DNA of 12,379 nt from Chloroflexota bacterium (GTDB taxonomy: Bacteria > Chloroflexota > Anaerolineae > Aggregatilineales > UBA2796): assembly GCA_003695215.1 (NCBI GenBank), contig RFIM01000291.1:1-12379 (forward strand). The letters run 5' to 3'. Every line of letters begins with the position of its first letter. Positions within the stretch are counted from its first letter, which is position 1. The position numbers were made by a program, and so were the translations under genes. Below, piece after piece: positions 1 through 8,400 of the stretch. The notes beneath the pieces were generated by a model. That model ran no database searches. It had not been told where the DNA came from and saw nothing but the letters and a program-made list of their open reading frames with translations.

Positions 1-61
1 CCGCCTCTGGATTCAAAGCGTGAGTTCAGCATGATCGTCAACTGTTGAAAAGGTATCCGCC

Positions 62-1408
62 ATGACCTATATTCCACACACGGATGCCGACCGTGCCGCC
101 ATGATGGCAGCTATTGGCATCAGCAAACTTGAGGAGCTTTTTGACGCCGTCCCTGAGAAATATCGCTTCCCGCCTTTGAACATCCCTGAGCCACTCAGCG
201 AGATGGAGGCGCTCTGGGAATTGCAGGCATTGGCCAGCCACAACGCCGTCACACCTGAGTACGCGCTCTTTCTGGGCGCCGGCGCCTATAACCACTACAC
301 GCCCAGCGTCATCAACCACATGCTGATGCGCGGCGAGTTCTACACTGCCTATACGCCCTACCAGCCTGAGCTGAGCCAAGGCACGCTCCAGGCGACCTTC
401 GAATGGCAAAGCATGATCGCCAAGCTGACAGGCATGGATGCCGCTAACGCCAGCCATTATGATGGCGCCACCAGCTTCGCCGAGGCCGTCACAGTCGCTC
501 TGACGCACCACAGGCATCAGCGCAACAAGGTGATCCTCAGCCCGAACATCCATCCGCAGTATCGCGCCGTGGCGCGCACCTACCATCAAGGCAACGGCAC
601 GCGCTTTGTGGGCGATAAAAGCGGGCGCGCTACGCTCGACGACCTGCTCGACCTATTGGATGAGAACACGGCCATGTTCGCCGTGCAGTATCCGAATTTC
701 TTCGGCCAGATCGAGGATTTTCGCGGCTTGGCACAGAAAGTTCATGCTAGCGGCGCCTTGTTGTGCATCGTCACCACGCCGATCGCGCTCGGCTTGCTCA
801 AGCCGCCCGGCGAACTCGGCGCTGATATCGTGGTCGGCGAAGGGCAATCGCTCGGCATTCCCTTGAGCTTCGGCGGCCCATATCTCGGTTTCTTCGCTGT
901 GCGCAACGACTTAGTGCGTAAGATCGCAGGGCGCATCGTCGGCGAGACTGTCGATAGCGACGGACGGCGCGCTTATGTCATGACCTTGCGGCCGCGCGAG
1001 CAAGATATCCGCCGCGAGAAAGCTACCAGCAACATCTGCACTAACCAGGGCTTGATGGCTTTGGCAGGCTGCATTTACCTGGCGCTGATGGGCAAACACG
1101 GCTTGCGGCGCGTCGCTGAGGTGTGCTACCATAAGGCGCACTACACAGCTGAGCGCATCGCCCAGCTGAACGGCTATCAAGTCCACACGCGCTTGCCCTT
1201 CTTCAATGAATTCGTAGTGACCTGCCCGCGCCCTGTGGCTGAAGTCAACCGCTATCTGCTGGAAGCGCATCAGATCATCGGCGGCTATGACCTGAGCCAG
1301 GATTATCCCGATCGGGAGAACCAAATGCTGATCGCGGTCACTGAGATGAACACACGCGCCGAGATTGACGCGCTCGTCGAGGCGCTAGCCGCCTTCTCGC
1401 AGGCTTAG
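62..1408 (+). CDS. gcvPA: Glycine dehydrogenase (decarboxylating) subunit 1, P-protein alpha
   Basis: N-terminal half of the split P-protein of the glycine cleavage system. With GcvPB it decarboxylates glycine and passes the aminomethyl group to lipoyl-GcvH in the cytoplasm. The 448 residues match the usual length of this subunit. Family blocks visible are FLGAGAYNHY (70-79), YTAYTPYQPELSQG (94-107) and a NASxYDGAT-like stretch (129-137). This half has the aminotransferase fold but not the PLP lysine, which is on GcvPB. The start ATG has GAAAAGG at 47-53, 8 nt upstream, which supports it. The stop is 17 nt before gcvPB, so the two are co-transcribed. The first 61 bases hold no complete gene; gcvT or gcvH may lie to the left, as is common, but this cannot be seen. 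Family identity is certain. Confidence 0.96.
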   Translation: MTYIPHTDADRAAMMAAIGISKLEELFDAVPEKYRFPPLNIPEPLSEMEALWELQALASHNAVTPEYALFLGAGAYNHYTPSVINHMLMRGEFYTAYTPYQPELSQGTLQATFEWQSMIAKLTGMDAANASHYDGATSFAEAVTVALTHHRHQRNKVILSPNIHPQYRAVARTYHQGNGTRFVGDKSGRATLDDLLDLLDENTAMFAVQYPNFFGQIEDFRGLAQKVHASGALLCIVTTPIALGLLKPPGELGADIVVGEGQSLGIPLSFGGPYLGFFAVRNDLVRKIAGRIVGETVDSDGRRAYVMTLRPREQDIRREKATSNICTNQGLMALAGCIYLALMGKHGLRRVAEVCYHKAHYTAERIAQLNGYQVHTRLPFFNEFVVTCPRPVAEVNRYLLEAHQIIGGYDLSQDYPDRENQMLIAVTEMNTRAEIDALVEALAAFSQA

Positions 1409-1425
1409 AGAGAGTTCTTCCTACC

Positions 1426-2925
1426 ATGACTACGCAAACTGTTCAAGCCAAAGTCTTAGAACCGCTGATCTATGAACTCAGCGCCAGTGGACGCAAGGCT
1501 GAGACGCTCATGCCGAAGCTGGACGTGCCCGAAACCGCGCCCTTGCCTGAGGCATGGCTGCGCGACTCGCTCGAGCTGCCTGAAGTCTCAGAGTTAGACG
1601 TGGTGCGCCACTTCGTGCGCTTGAGCCAGCTGAATTACGCCATTGACAAAGGCTTCTATCCGCTTGGCTCTTGCACGATGAAGTACAATCCGAAGATCGA
1701 CGAAGATACGGCGCGCTTGCCAGGCTTCGCCAACTTACATCCGTTGCAGCCACCAGAGACGGCGCAAGGCGCCTTGGCGCTGATGTACACGCTGCAGCAG
1801 TGGCTGTGCGAGATCAGCGGCATGCAAGGCTGCAGCTTGCAGCCTGCTGCAGGCGCACAAGGCGAGCTCGCCGGCATCCTGATGATCCGCGCCTATCATC
1901 AAGATCGTGGCGATAGTAAACGCACCAAAATCCTAGTGCCCGATAGCGCGCATGGCACTAATCCAGCTACATCGGCGATGGCAGGCTACACAGTCGTGAC
2001 TTTGCCTTCAGATGAGCGCGGCGACGTGGACCTGAACGCCTTGCGCGCCGCCGCCGACGAGACCGTGGCGGGCATGATGATCACTGTGCCTAGCACGCTC
2101 GGCGTCTTTGACGAGAATATCGAGGAGATCATCAAAATTGTGCATGGATGCGGCGGCCTGATGTACATGGACGGCGCCAACATGAACGCCATGCTCGGCG
2201 TGATCAAGCCAGGCGAGCTTGGCTTTGACGTGATGCACTACAATCTGCACAAGACCTTCAGCACGCCGCACGGCGGCGGCGGCCCTGGCTCAGGCCCTGT
2301 GACCGTCAACCAAAAGCTCTTGCCTTATCTGCCTGGCCCAATTGTCGCGATTGTGGAAGAAGCGCCTGACGCCGAGAGCGCGCCGCGCTATGGCTTTGTG
2401 ATGCCTGAGAAGAGCATCGGACGCCTGAAGGCTTTTCACGGCAATTTCGGCATGCATGTGCGCGCCTACACTTATATCGCCTTGCACGGCGCCGAAGGCT
2501 TGAAAGCGATCAGCCGCCATGCTGTGCTGAACGCCAATTATGTGCGCGTGCGCCTCGCCGATACCTACACTGTGCCCTACAATCGCATGTGCGGCCACGA
2601 GGTGGTGATCGAAGGGCGCTTCCCTGATGCACCCAATGTGCATGCTTTGGATATCTCCAAACGCCTGATGGACTACGGCTTCCATCCGCCGACCAACTAC
2701 TTCCCATTGATCGTGCGCGAAGCCTTGCTGATCGAGCCTACTGAGAGCGAGAGCCGAGAGACGCTCGACCGCTTCATTGCCGCGATGCAGGCTATCGCCC
2801 GCGAGGCCCGCGAAACGCCCGAATTGCTGCACAGCGCGCCACACACAACGCCCGTCAGCCGCGTCGACGAAGTCTACGCAGCCAAGAACCTCGTCTTGTG
2901 CTGCCGCCTGCCCAGCGCTGAGTAG
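1426..2925 (+). CDS. gcvPB: Glycine dehydrogenase (decarboxylating) subunit 2, P-protein beta
   Basis: Catalytic, PLP-carrying half of the split P-protein, 499 aa, normal for the family. The N-terminal block LIYELSASGRKAETLMP is at 14-30, YPLGSCTMKYNPK at 78-90, and DSAHGTNPATSAMAGY at 173-188. MYMDGANMNA (246-255) lies just before the cofactor site. The PLP lysine is K276 in the NLHKTFSTPHGGGGPG block (273-288), the glycine-rich loop being typical of P-proteins. The ATG follows the gcvPA stop by 17 nt with only a weak purine stretch (AGAGAG, 1409-1414), consistent with translation coupled to gcvPA. A perfect hairpin 9 nt after the stop probably ends the operon. No truncation or missing key residue was seen. 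Confidence 0.97.
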   Translation: MTTQTVQAKVLEPLIYELSASGRKAETLMPKLDVPETAPLPEAWLRDSLELPEVSELDVVRHFVRLSQLNYAIDKGFYPLGSCTMKYNPKIDEDTARLPGFANLHPLQPPETAQGALALMYTLQQWLCEISGMQGCSLQPAAGAQGELAGILMIRAYHQDRGDSKRTKILVPDSAHGTNPATSAMAGYTVVTLPSDERGDVDLNALRAAADETVAGMMITVPSTLGVFDENIEEIIKIVHGCGGLMYMDGANMNAMLGVIKPGELGFDVMHYNLHKTFSTPHGGGGPGSGPVTVNQKLLPYLPGPIVAIVEEAPDAESAPRYGFVMPEKSIGRLKAFHGNFGMHVRAYTYIALHGAEGLKAISRHAVLNANYVRVRLADTYTVPYNRMCGHEVVIEGRFPDAPNVHALDISKRLMDYGFHPPTNYFPLIVREALLIEPTESESRETLDRFIAAMQAIAREARETPELLHSAPHTTPVSRVDEVYAAKNLVLCCRLPSAE

Positions 2926-2933
2926 TCGCAGCC

Positions 2934-2966
2934 GACGGCACGGAAGCCTGGCACTTCCGTGCCGTC
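2934..2966. terminator. Hairpin between convergent genes, probable bidirectional terminator
   Basis: Perfect 13-bp inverted repeat GACGGCACGGAAG / CTTCCGTGCCGTC with a 7-nt loop. It begins 9 nt after the gcvPB stop and ends 4 nt from the stop of the convergent 71-aa gene. Neither side carries a U-tract, so it may act as a factor-independent terminator of the U-less kind or as a 3'-end stabiliser for both transcripts. Confidence 0.6.
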
Positions 2967-2970
2967 ACGC

Positions 2971-3186
2971 TCACTGCTCTTTGGCCTTGCGCTCCTCTTC
3001 AGCTGCCAGCTGATTTTGGCGAATGTAGTAGCCGCCAACAATGGCAATGGCCAAGATGCCCAGCATTAAGATCAGCAAACCGATGCCCGCAGGCGCGCTG
3101 GCCTTCTCATCCTCAGCCGCCCAAGCGACCGTCGGCATAGCGAAGAGCAGCAAGGCGCTTACCGCAAGGCTCAGCCGATATTTCAT
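2971..3186 (-). CDS. Small membrane protein with signal peptide and one helix
   Basis: 71 residues, not recognised as a named family. Residues 1-23 look like a signal peptide (MKYR start, hydrophobic core, AWA before an acidic AEDE), with probable cleavage after A23. Residues 33-54 form a glycine-rich hydrophobic helix, followed by a charged tail rich in E, K and R (55-71). The likely topology is a short outside segment, one membrane span and a cytoplasmic tail; an uncleaved two-span protein is the alternative. The start is well supported by AGGAG at 3196-3200, 9 nt before the ATG, and a possible promoter lies further upstream. It is convergent with gcvPB and divergent from ribF, so its neighbours give no clue to function. 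Confidence 0.75.
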   Translation of the reverse strand: MKYRLSLAVSALLLFAMPTVAWAAEDEKASAPAGIGLLILMLGILAIAIVGGYYIRQNQLAAEEERKAKEQ

Positions 3187-3223
3187 AGCGCGTCTCTCCT
3201 GGTGTGTGGTCTATGCGAGCTAA

Positions 3224-3252
3224 ATTGTGGCGCACGCCGCGCTAAGCGGCAA
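3224..3252 (-). promoter_or_regulatory. Possible sigma-70-type promoter of the 71-aa gene
   Basis: Read on the minus strand, TTGCCG (3252-3247) and CACAAT (3229-3224) are 17 bp apart. Each box matches four of six consensus bases. Transcription would start near 3217, giving a leader of about 30 nt containing the AGGAG site. The fit is moderate. Confidence 0.4.
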
Positions 3253-3269
3253 GTCGCTGGCGCTATGAG

Positions 3270-3298
3270 ATGACAAACGGCGCCTGTGAGGCTATGAT
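3270..3298 (+). promoter_or_regulatory. Likely sigma-70-type promoter of ribF
   Basis: ATGACA (3270-3275) and TATGAT (3293-3298) are 17 bp apart, each with five of six consensus bases. The predicted transcript starts near 3305, ahead of all candidate ribF start codons. Together with the minus-strand boxes at 3224-3252 it makes 3187-3357 a divergent promoter region. Confidence 0.62.
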
Positions 3299-3357
3299 TC
3301 TGGTTGAAGTCCTGAAGTCCCTTGACGCGATGGAAGAACGCCTTGTTTCAACACGCT

Positions 3358-4281
3358 ATGCAGCTCTCGAGCATCCAATTGGCGCAGCCTTCTGTGGTCA
3401 CCATCGGCATTTTTGACGGCGTCCATCGCGGTCATCAATACCTGATCAGACAAGTGGTCGAGTCAGCCCATCACAGTGACCAGCTCGCCGTTGTGGTCAC
3501 CTTCTTCCCGCATCCTGACGTGCTGCTGCGCGGCATCACAGGGCGCTACTACCTGACCACGCCCGAGCAGCGCGCCGAACTCTTGGCGGCGCTGGGCGTG
3601 GATGTCGTCGTCACCCAACCGTTCGACCAAAGCACGCGCCATATGCGCGCAGCCGCCTTCGTAGACTTGCTCCTGGCGCATCTGCGCATGACCTGCCTAT
3701 GGCTGACGCCCGACTTCGCGCTCGGCTACCAACGCGAAGGCGATTTCGCCTTCCTGAGCGCGCAAGGGCAACAAAAAGGCTTCCGCGTTCAGTCTATCGA
3801 CCTGCTGATGGACTCGCAGCACCGCGCCATTCGCTCCAGCGCCGTTCGGCAGGCGCTGGCTGAAGGCGATGTAGCCGCCGCCGCTGATCTGTTGGCGCGC
3901 CCGTATCGCGTGGCAGGCGAGGTCATCCACGGCGATCATCGCGGGCGCACCATTGGCTTCCCGACGGCAAACCTGGCCGTCTGGTCAGAGCAACTCTTGC
4001 CCGCCAACGGCGTCTACGCCTGCTACGCCCATCTAGGCGCGGAACGTTTCGCTGCTGTCACCAACATCGGCTCGCGCCCGACCTTCGACGGGACCGAGAC
4101 GCGCGTCGAAGCGCACCTGCTCGATTTCGATCGCGAGATATACGGTCAAATCCTGACGCTCGACTTCGTGGCGCGCCTGCGCGGCGAGCAAAAGTTCAGC
4201 AGTATCGAGGCGCTCAGCGCTCAAATCCGTGCCGATATCGCCCTTGGGCGCCAACTGCTGGCCGCCTCGGCTCAGCGCTAA
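3358..4281 (+). CDS. ribF: Bifunctional riboflavin kinase / FAD synthetase
   Basis: Phosphorylates riboflavin to FMN and adenylates FMN to FAD in the cytoplasm. From the ATG chosen here it has 307 aa, normal for RibF. The N-terminal FMN adenylyltransferase domain shows GIFDGVHRGH (17-26), FFPHP (49-53) and IRSSAVR (158-164). The C-terminal flavokinase domain shows HGDHRGRTIGFPTANL (191-206) with the PTAN motif, TNIGSRPTFDG (235-245) and the probable catalytic glutamate E251 in VEAHLLDFD. The start is uncertain. The frame is open to a TTG at 3322, a TTG at 3343 has GGAAG 6 nt upstream, and ATG 3358 lacks a clear ribosome site but gives the usual distance to the GxFDGxHxGH motif. Both catalytic domains are intact. 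hemH follows on the same strand after 78 nt. Confidence 0.95.
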   Translation: MQLSSIQLAQPSVVTIGIFDGVHRGHQYLIRQVVESAHHSDQLAVVVTFFPHPDVLLRGITGRYYLTTPEQRAELLAALGVDVVVTQPFDQSTRHMRAAAFVDLLLAHLRMTCLWLTPDFALGYQREGDFAFLSAQGQQKGFRVQSIDLLMDSQHRAIRSSAVRQALAEGDVAAAADLLARPYRVAGEVIHGDHRGRTIGFPTANLAVWSEQLLPANGVYACYAHLGAERFAAVTNIGSRPTFDGTETRVEAHLLDFDREIYGQILTLDFVARLRGEQKFSSIEALSAQIRADIALGRQLLAASAQR

Positions 4282-4284
4282 AAC

Positions 4285-4313
4285 TTGCAGAATCCTATAG
4301 AAATCTGCATAAT
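4285..4313 (+). promoter_or_regulatory. Possible promoter of hemH
   Basis: TTGCAG (4285-4290) and CATAAT (4308-4313) are 17 bp apart in the ribF-hemH gap. The -10 box matches five of six bases and the -35 box only three. It would start RNA near 4320, about 40 nt before hemH. Read-through from ribF is the alternative, since no terminator-like hairpin with a U-tract is seen between the genes. Confidence 0.35.
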
Positions 4314-4344
4314 CTAAAAGTCACGCTCGTTTAACGCAGATTTC
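4300..4344. promoter_or_regulatory. 9-bp inverted repeat ahead of hemH
   Basis: GAAATCTGC (4300-4308) and its exact reverse complement GCAGATTTC (4336-4344) flank a 27-nt spacer. A third, imperfect copy, GCAGAATCC, is at 4287-4295. The right arm ends directly before the ATG at 4345, and the left arm touches the possible -10 box. The repeat could be a repressor operator or, in a read-through RNA, a hairpin covering the translation start. Its role is not known. Confidence 0.4.
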
Positions 4345-4359
4345 ATGCAGGTTAAACCC

Positions 4360-5403
4360 ATGAAGTACATCGGCCTCTCCAACTACCCGCATGGTAGCGC
4401 CGAGCGCATCGGCATCCTGGTTGCCAATCTCGGCACGCCCAATGCGCCCACAGCGCCTGCTTTGCGCCGCTACTTGCGCCAATTCTTTGACGATCCGCGA
4501 GTCTTCGAGTTTCCGCGCCTGACGTGGTGGTTGCTGACGCGCGCCATCATCCTGAACAGGCGACCGCGCCGCTCGGCTGCGCTGTATGCCTCGATCTGGC
4601 GCCAGGAAGGCTCGCCGCTGCTGCTCTACTCGCAGGCGATCGCTGACGGCCTTCAGGCGCGCCTGCAGCCGCACAGCGCGCAGCCGCTTCAGGTGGCGCT
4701 CGGGATGCGCTATGGCGATCCGTCTATCCCGTATGCGCTCAATCAGCTGCGCGCCGCCAATGTACGCCGCCTGCTCATCTTGCCGCTCTTCCCACAGTAT
4801 TCGGCCACAACAGTCGCCTCAGTCTTCGATGCTGTCACTGCTGAGCTGCAACGTTGGCGCTGGCTGCCCGAACTGCGCTTCATCATGCACTATCACGACC
4901 AAGCCGCCTACATCGCCGCCTTAGTTGAGCGCATCCGCCAGGCCTGGCAGGCAAATGGGCGAGGCGAAAAGCTGGTCTTCTCATTTCATGGCATCCCTAA
5001 GCGCTATTTCATGAACGGCGATCCGTACTATTGCGAATGCCAGAAGACGGCGCGCCTTGTGGCAGAAGCGCTTGACTTGCCCAAGGCAGACTATGTGGTT
5101 GCCTTTCAATCGCGCTTCGGCCGCGAGGAATGGCTGAAGCCTTATACTAGCGAGGCTTTGGTAGAACTTGCGGCACAGGGCGTGCGCCGCGTGGATGTGA
5201 TCTGCCCTGGCTTCGCCGCTGACTGCCTGGAGACGCTCGAGGAGATCGATAGCGAGAACCGAAAAGTCTTTTTAGAGGCAGGCGGCGAAGCCTATCAGTA
5301 CATCCCTGCCCTGAACGACTCGCCGATGCATCTTGAGGCGCTCAGCGCACTGGCCTTGCAGCATCTGCAAGGCTGGCTGCAGCCGCAACTGACCTCCGCC
5401 TGA
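4360..5403 (+). CDS. hemH: Ferrochelatase
   Basis: Inserts Fe2+ into a porphyrin, the last or near-last step of heme synthesis. From this ATG it has 347 aa; an in-frame ATG at 4345 would add 5 residues. The start at 4360 is preferred because AGG at 4349-4351 lies 8 nt upstream and the short MKYIGLSNYPHGSAERIG leader resembles proteobacterial-type HemH. Visible motifs, numbered from the 4345 ATG, are ILVANLGTPNAPTAPALRRY (24-43), the metal-site histidine H215 in SFHGIPKRYF, GDPYYCECQKTARL (225-238) and CPGFAADCLETLEEI (287-301), where E296 corresponds to the conserved active-site glutamate. The sequence resembles protoporphyrin ferrochelatases more than the coproporphyrin enzymes of Gram-positive bacteria. 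It lies downstream of ribF and is convergent with the RND gene. Confidence 0.96.
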   Translation: MKYIGLSNYPHGSAERIGILVANLGTPNAPTAPALRRYLRQFFDDPRVFEFPRLTWWLLTRAIILNRRPRRSAALYASIWRQEGSPLLLYSQAIADGLQARLQPHSAQPLQVALGMRYGDPSIPYALNQLRAANVRRLLILPLFPQYSATTVASVFDAVTAELQRWRWLPELRFIMHYHDQAAYIAALVERIRQAWQANGRGEKLVFSFHGIPKRYFMNGDPYYCECQKTARLVAEALDLPKADYVVAFQSRFGREEWLKPYTSEALVELAAQGVRRVDVICPGFAADCLETLEEIDSENRKVFLEAGGEAYQYIPALNDSPMHLEALSALALQHLQGWLQPQLTSA

Positions 5404-5434
5404 AAAAACGTGGTCGGCACAACGCCGACCACGT
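5403..5434 (-). terminator. Rho-independent terminator of the RND gene
   Basis: An 11-bp perfect stem ACGTGGTCGGC / GCCGACCACGT (5408-5418 and 5424-5434) has a 5-nt loop. Read on the minus strand, the stem is followed by a run of six T (5408-5403), the classical intrinsic terminator. It starts 10 nt after the RND stop. The T-run overlaps the hemH stop codon, and in the hemH direction the stem has no U-tract, so it may serve hemH less efficiently. Confidence 0.87.
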
Positions 5435-5444
5435 GCCAAGCCGA

Positions 5445-8400
5445 TCACTCAGCGCGCTTGCTGCCTAAGCGCCGTTGCGCGCCATCTAGCAGGCTATAGA
5501 CCACCGGCACGACCAGCAGCGTCAGCAAGGTGCTGCTGAACAAGCCGCCAATGACCACTGTGCCGAGTTCTGCGGCGATGATCGCGCCTTTGGAGAAGCC
5601 GAGCGCCAACGGTGAGAGCGCCACCATCGTTGCGATAGCTGTCATCAAGATCGGACGCAGGCGCGTGCGCCCTGCCTCGATCAGCGCCTCAATCGGCTTC
5701 ATGCCCTTCTCCTTGCGGTTCAGCTGAACGCGGTCCAAGAGCACAATCGCGTTCGTGACCACGATGCCGATCAGCATCAGCATGCCGACCAGCGCCGAGA
5801 TGCCGACTACGCGATCGGTGATGGTCAGCAGCAGCGCCGCGCCGACCACTGCCACAGGCAAGCTGAACAAGATGGCGAACGGATACACGAGCGAGCCGAA
5901 GGTCAGCACCATGACTATGTAAACAGCCACAACAGCGATGCCCATAGTGCCGAAAGTCTGATTGAAGCCCTCGGTCTGTTGCTGGCTCTGGAAACCTTCG
6001 CTGATAGTGATGCCCTCAGGCAGGTTTGGAATGGCGCGCACTGCCTCGATAGCTTTCCGCGTCACGCCGAGCGTATCAGTCACCTCCAGCTCAGCCGTGT
6101 ACTGCACGGCCGAGCGCTGAGCCACGCGCAGATAGGATTTCGAGCTGCCGACACGCTCTAGCGAGCTGGCGATGTTGGTCAAGCCTTCCACGCGGCTCAA
6201 CGCCTTGATGATCTCGGCGTCTATGGCGCGCAAGTCGGCTTCATCGCCGCTGACGACCACAGCGAAGCCGCCGAAGCCCTGCTCGCTGATCGATGCCCGC
6301 GAGACGGTGACGTTGTCCTCGCCGAAGATCGCAGTCGCCTTTTGGCGCACTTCAGCGGTCAGAGCGCTGAGCGCCTCGCCCGTCACCTCGACGCCGATAG
6401 TGATCGAGGCCCGCGCGCCGTTCACGCCGCCGCCACCGCCGATAGCCGCAGCGATATCGCCGAAACCACCGCCGCTGCCCACGTTGACCAGATAACGGCT
6501 GATGCCGCGCTCAGCCTGGCGCAGCTCTTCAAGGTACGCCTCAAACTCGCGCACTAGCAAGTCGGTTTGTGCGATAGGCGTGTTGGCAGGCATGCTCACA
6601 TCGACAGTGATCTGTGGCTCGCCGAGCGCGGGCAGGAATGTGGTCGGGCGCGAGGCGAAGAGCGCTAAACCAATGGCGAGCGAGATCGCTGCGATGCCGA
6701 GCACAGCCACGCGATGCTTGAGCGACCATTCCAAAATTGGCACGTACAGCCGCGCCAAAAAGCCTTCCTTCTCCTCTGGCATATCTTGCTTGCGGATGAA
6801 CATGAACGCCAAGACAGGCACGGTCGTGATCGCCACTACGAAAGAGGCCGCCAAAGCGTAGGTGACCGCCAAGCCGAAAGGCAGGAAGAACTCGCCAATG
6901 ACGCCGCCCGTCAAGCCGATGGGCAAGAAGACGACCACGGTCGTCAAGGTAGCGGCGAAGATGGCCAGGCTGACATCGCGCGTGCCTTTGATGACCGCTT
7001 CCTTCGCATCCATGCCCTTCTGCAATTGACGATAGATGTTCTCCAGCACCACGATAGAGTCGTCCACTACACGCCCAATGGCAACCGTCAAGCCGCTCAG
7101 CGTCATGATGTTGAGCGTGATGCTGGCAGGGAAGAGCCGCAGCAGGAAAGTCACCAAGCCGCTCTCAGGCTGAGTCTGCAGCCAGGCGTTGACGGTCTCG
7201 GGCAGCCAGCGCATCAGCAGCAAGGCCGCGGCGATCGAGGTCGGAATGGAGACGGCTGCTACCAAAGTGCTGCGCACGCTGAAGTTCAAGAAGACCAAGA
7301 TCATCAGCACGGCGCCGATAGCGCCTAGGCCGCCTTCGCGCACCACACCTTCGATGGACTCGCGGATGAAGCCCGCTGATTCGAAGACGGTGACGATCTG
7401 TAGGTCAGGGTACTTCGCCTTCACCTCGCGGTAGATTTCCTCGACACGATCCGAGACCGCGATGGTGTTAGCATTTTGCGCTTTGAAGACGATGATGCTC
7501 AGGCTCTCGCGCTGATTAGTGCGCGTGACGTTGCGCGTCGGCGTGAAATCCTGTGCGCGCGCCTGGACGGCAGGCGGCAGCGCCGCGAGCGTCTCTGGGC
7601 TGAGGAGCTGGATCGTGGTGCTGGAAAGCTCGTTGAAGAAGTTCAGATCGCGCGCTTGGACGTAATTCAAGGCGTCGGCCGAGAGCGAGGCGATCAGTGC
7701 GGCGCCGCCTTGCGGCGTGGCAGCGATGGCGTTCAAGAAAGCCGCTGCGCTCAATCCGAACGGCTTTTTGAGCAGATCGTCGGCTTGCTGCAAGGTCACG
7801 CCGGGCACATTTTGCCAAGCGGCTGCTAGCGCAGGCGCATTCGGATCGTCAGCGAAGCTCTCGACAGCAGCGCCGTTGTTGAGTGCCGCTGCTGCTGACT
7901 TGCTCGGATCGGCGATGATCGCCTCGAGCTCGGCGCGCAGCTTGGCATCGCTCAAGCCGCTGATGAAGCCTTCAGGCAACGCCGCAAGCGCCTCAGCCGA
8001 CATTAAGCGCAGCACTTCGGGCGAGAGTTCCTCAGCGAAGCGCGGCTCCAAGCTCAGCAGCACGCGGATTGCCTCAGGCGAGAGCGCGTCAACAAGGCGC
8101 ACAGCGAAGCTGCGCAGCTCAGCAGGCGTCTGGGCGACCACAGCGTTGAGCGTCGCCGCGGCGCTGCCCTTGATTTTGGCCAGATCGGCAAGGCTGCGCA
8201 CCTGGCTGAAACCGCTCTGACCGCGCAGCTGGGCCCAAGCGCCGTGATACAGCACTGAATCGGCGATAGCGCGCAGGGCGGGCTCGCTCAGCTCAGCGCT
8301 GAAGTTCGGCGCCTCAGCGCGCCAATAGGCCAGAATCTCAGGCGTGAGCGACCGCAGATAGGTGATGCCGTTGGCGATGTTCGCCACGCGGTCGAGCACT

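Noticed and set aside
1..61. Open frame ending at 46-48 before gcvPA, possible end of an upstream gcvT or gcvH
   Set aside because: Only 15 codons are visible and they do not resemble the ends of GcvT or GcvH that I know; two other frames also close in this interval. Too short to call.
38..589. 183-codon frame opposite gcvPA
   Set aside because: It lies wholly antisense to a certain gene, with His/Gly/Arg-rich sequence and no recognisable domain; a by-product of GC-rich codon use.
2290..2844. 184-codon frame opposite gcvPB
   Set aside because: Antisense shadow of gcvPB without family similarity or its own ribosome site.
3322..3357. TTG start at 3322 for ribF
   Set aside because: No ribosome site in front of it and the added residues are not expected in RibF; ATG 3358 or TTG 3343 is more likely, though not proven.
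6714..7328. 204-codon plus-strand frame opposite the RND gene
   Set aside because: Very rich in His, Gln, Arg and Asp, typical of the complement of membrane-protein codons; no domain pattern.
7717..8220. 167-codon plus-strand frame opposite the RND insertion, considered as an overlapping gene
   Set aside because: The Ser/Ala/Arg-rich translation mirrors the repeats of the sense strand; the sense frame is continuous with the RND protein on both sides.
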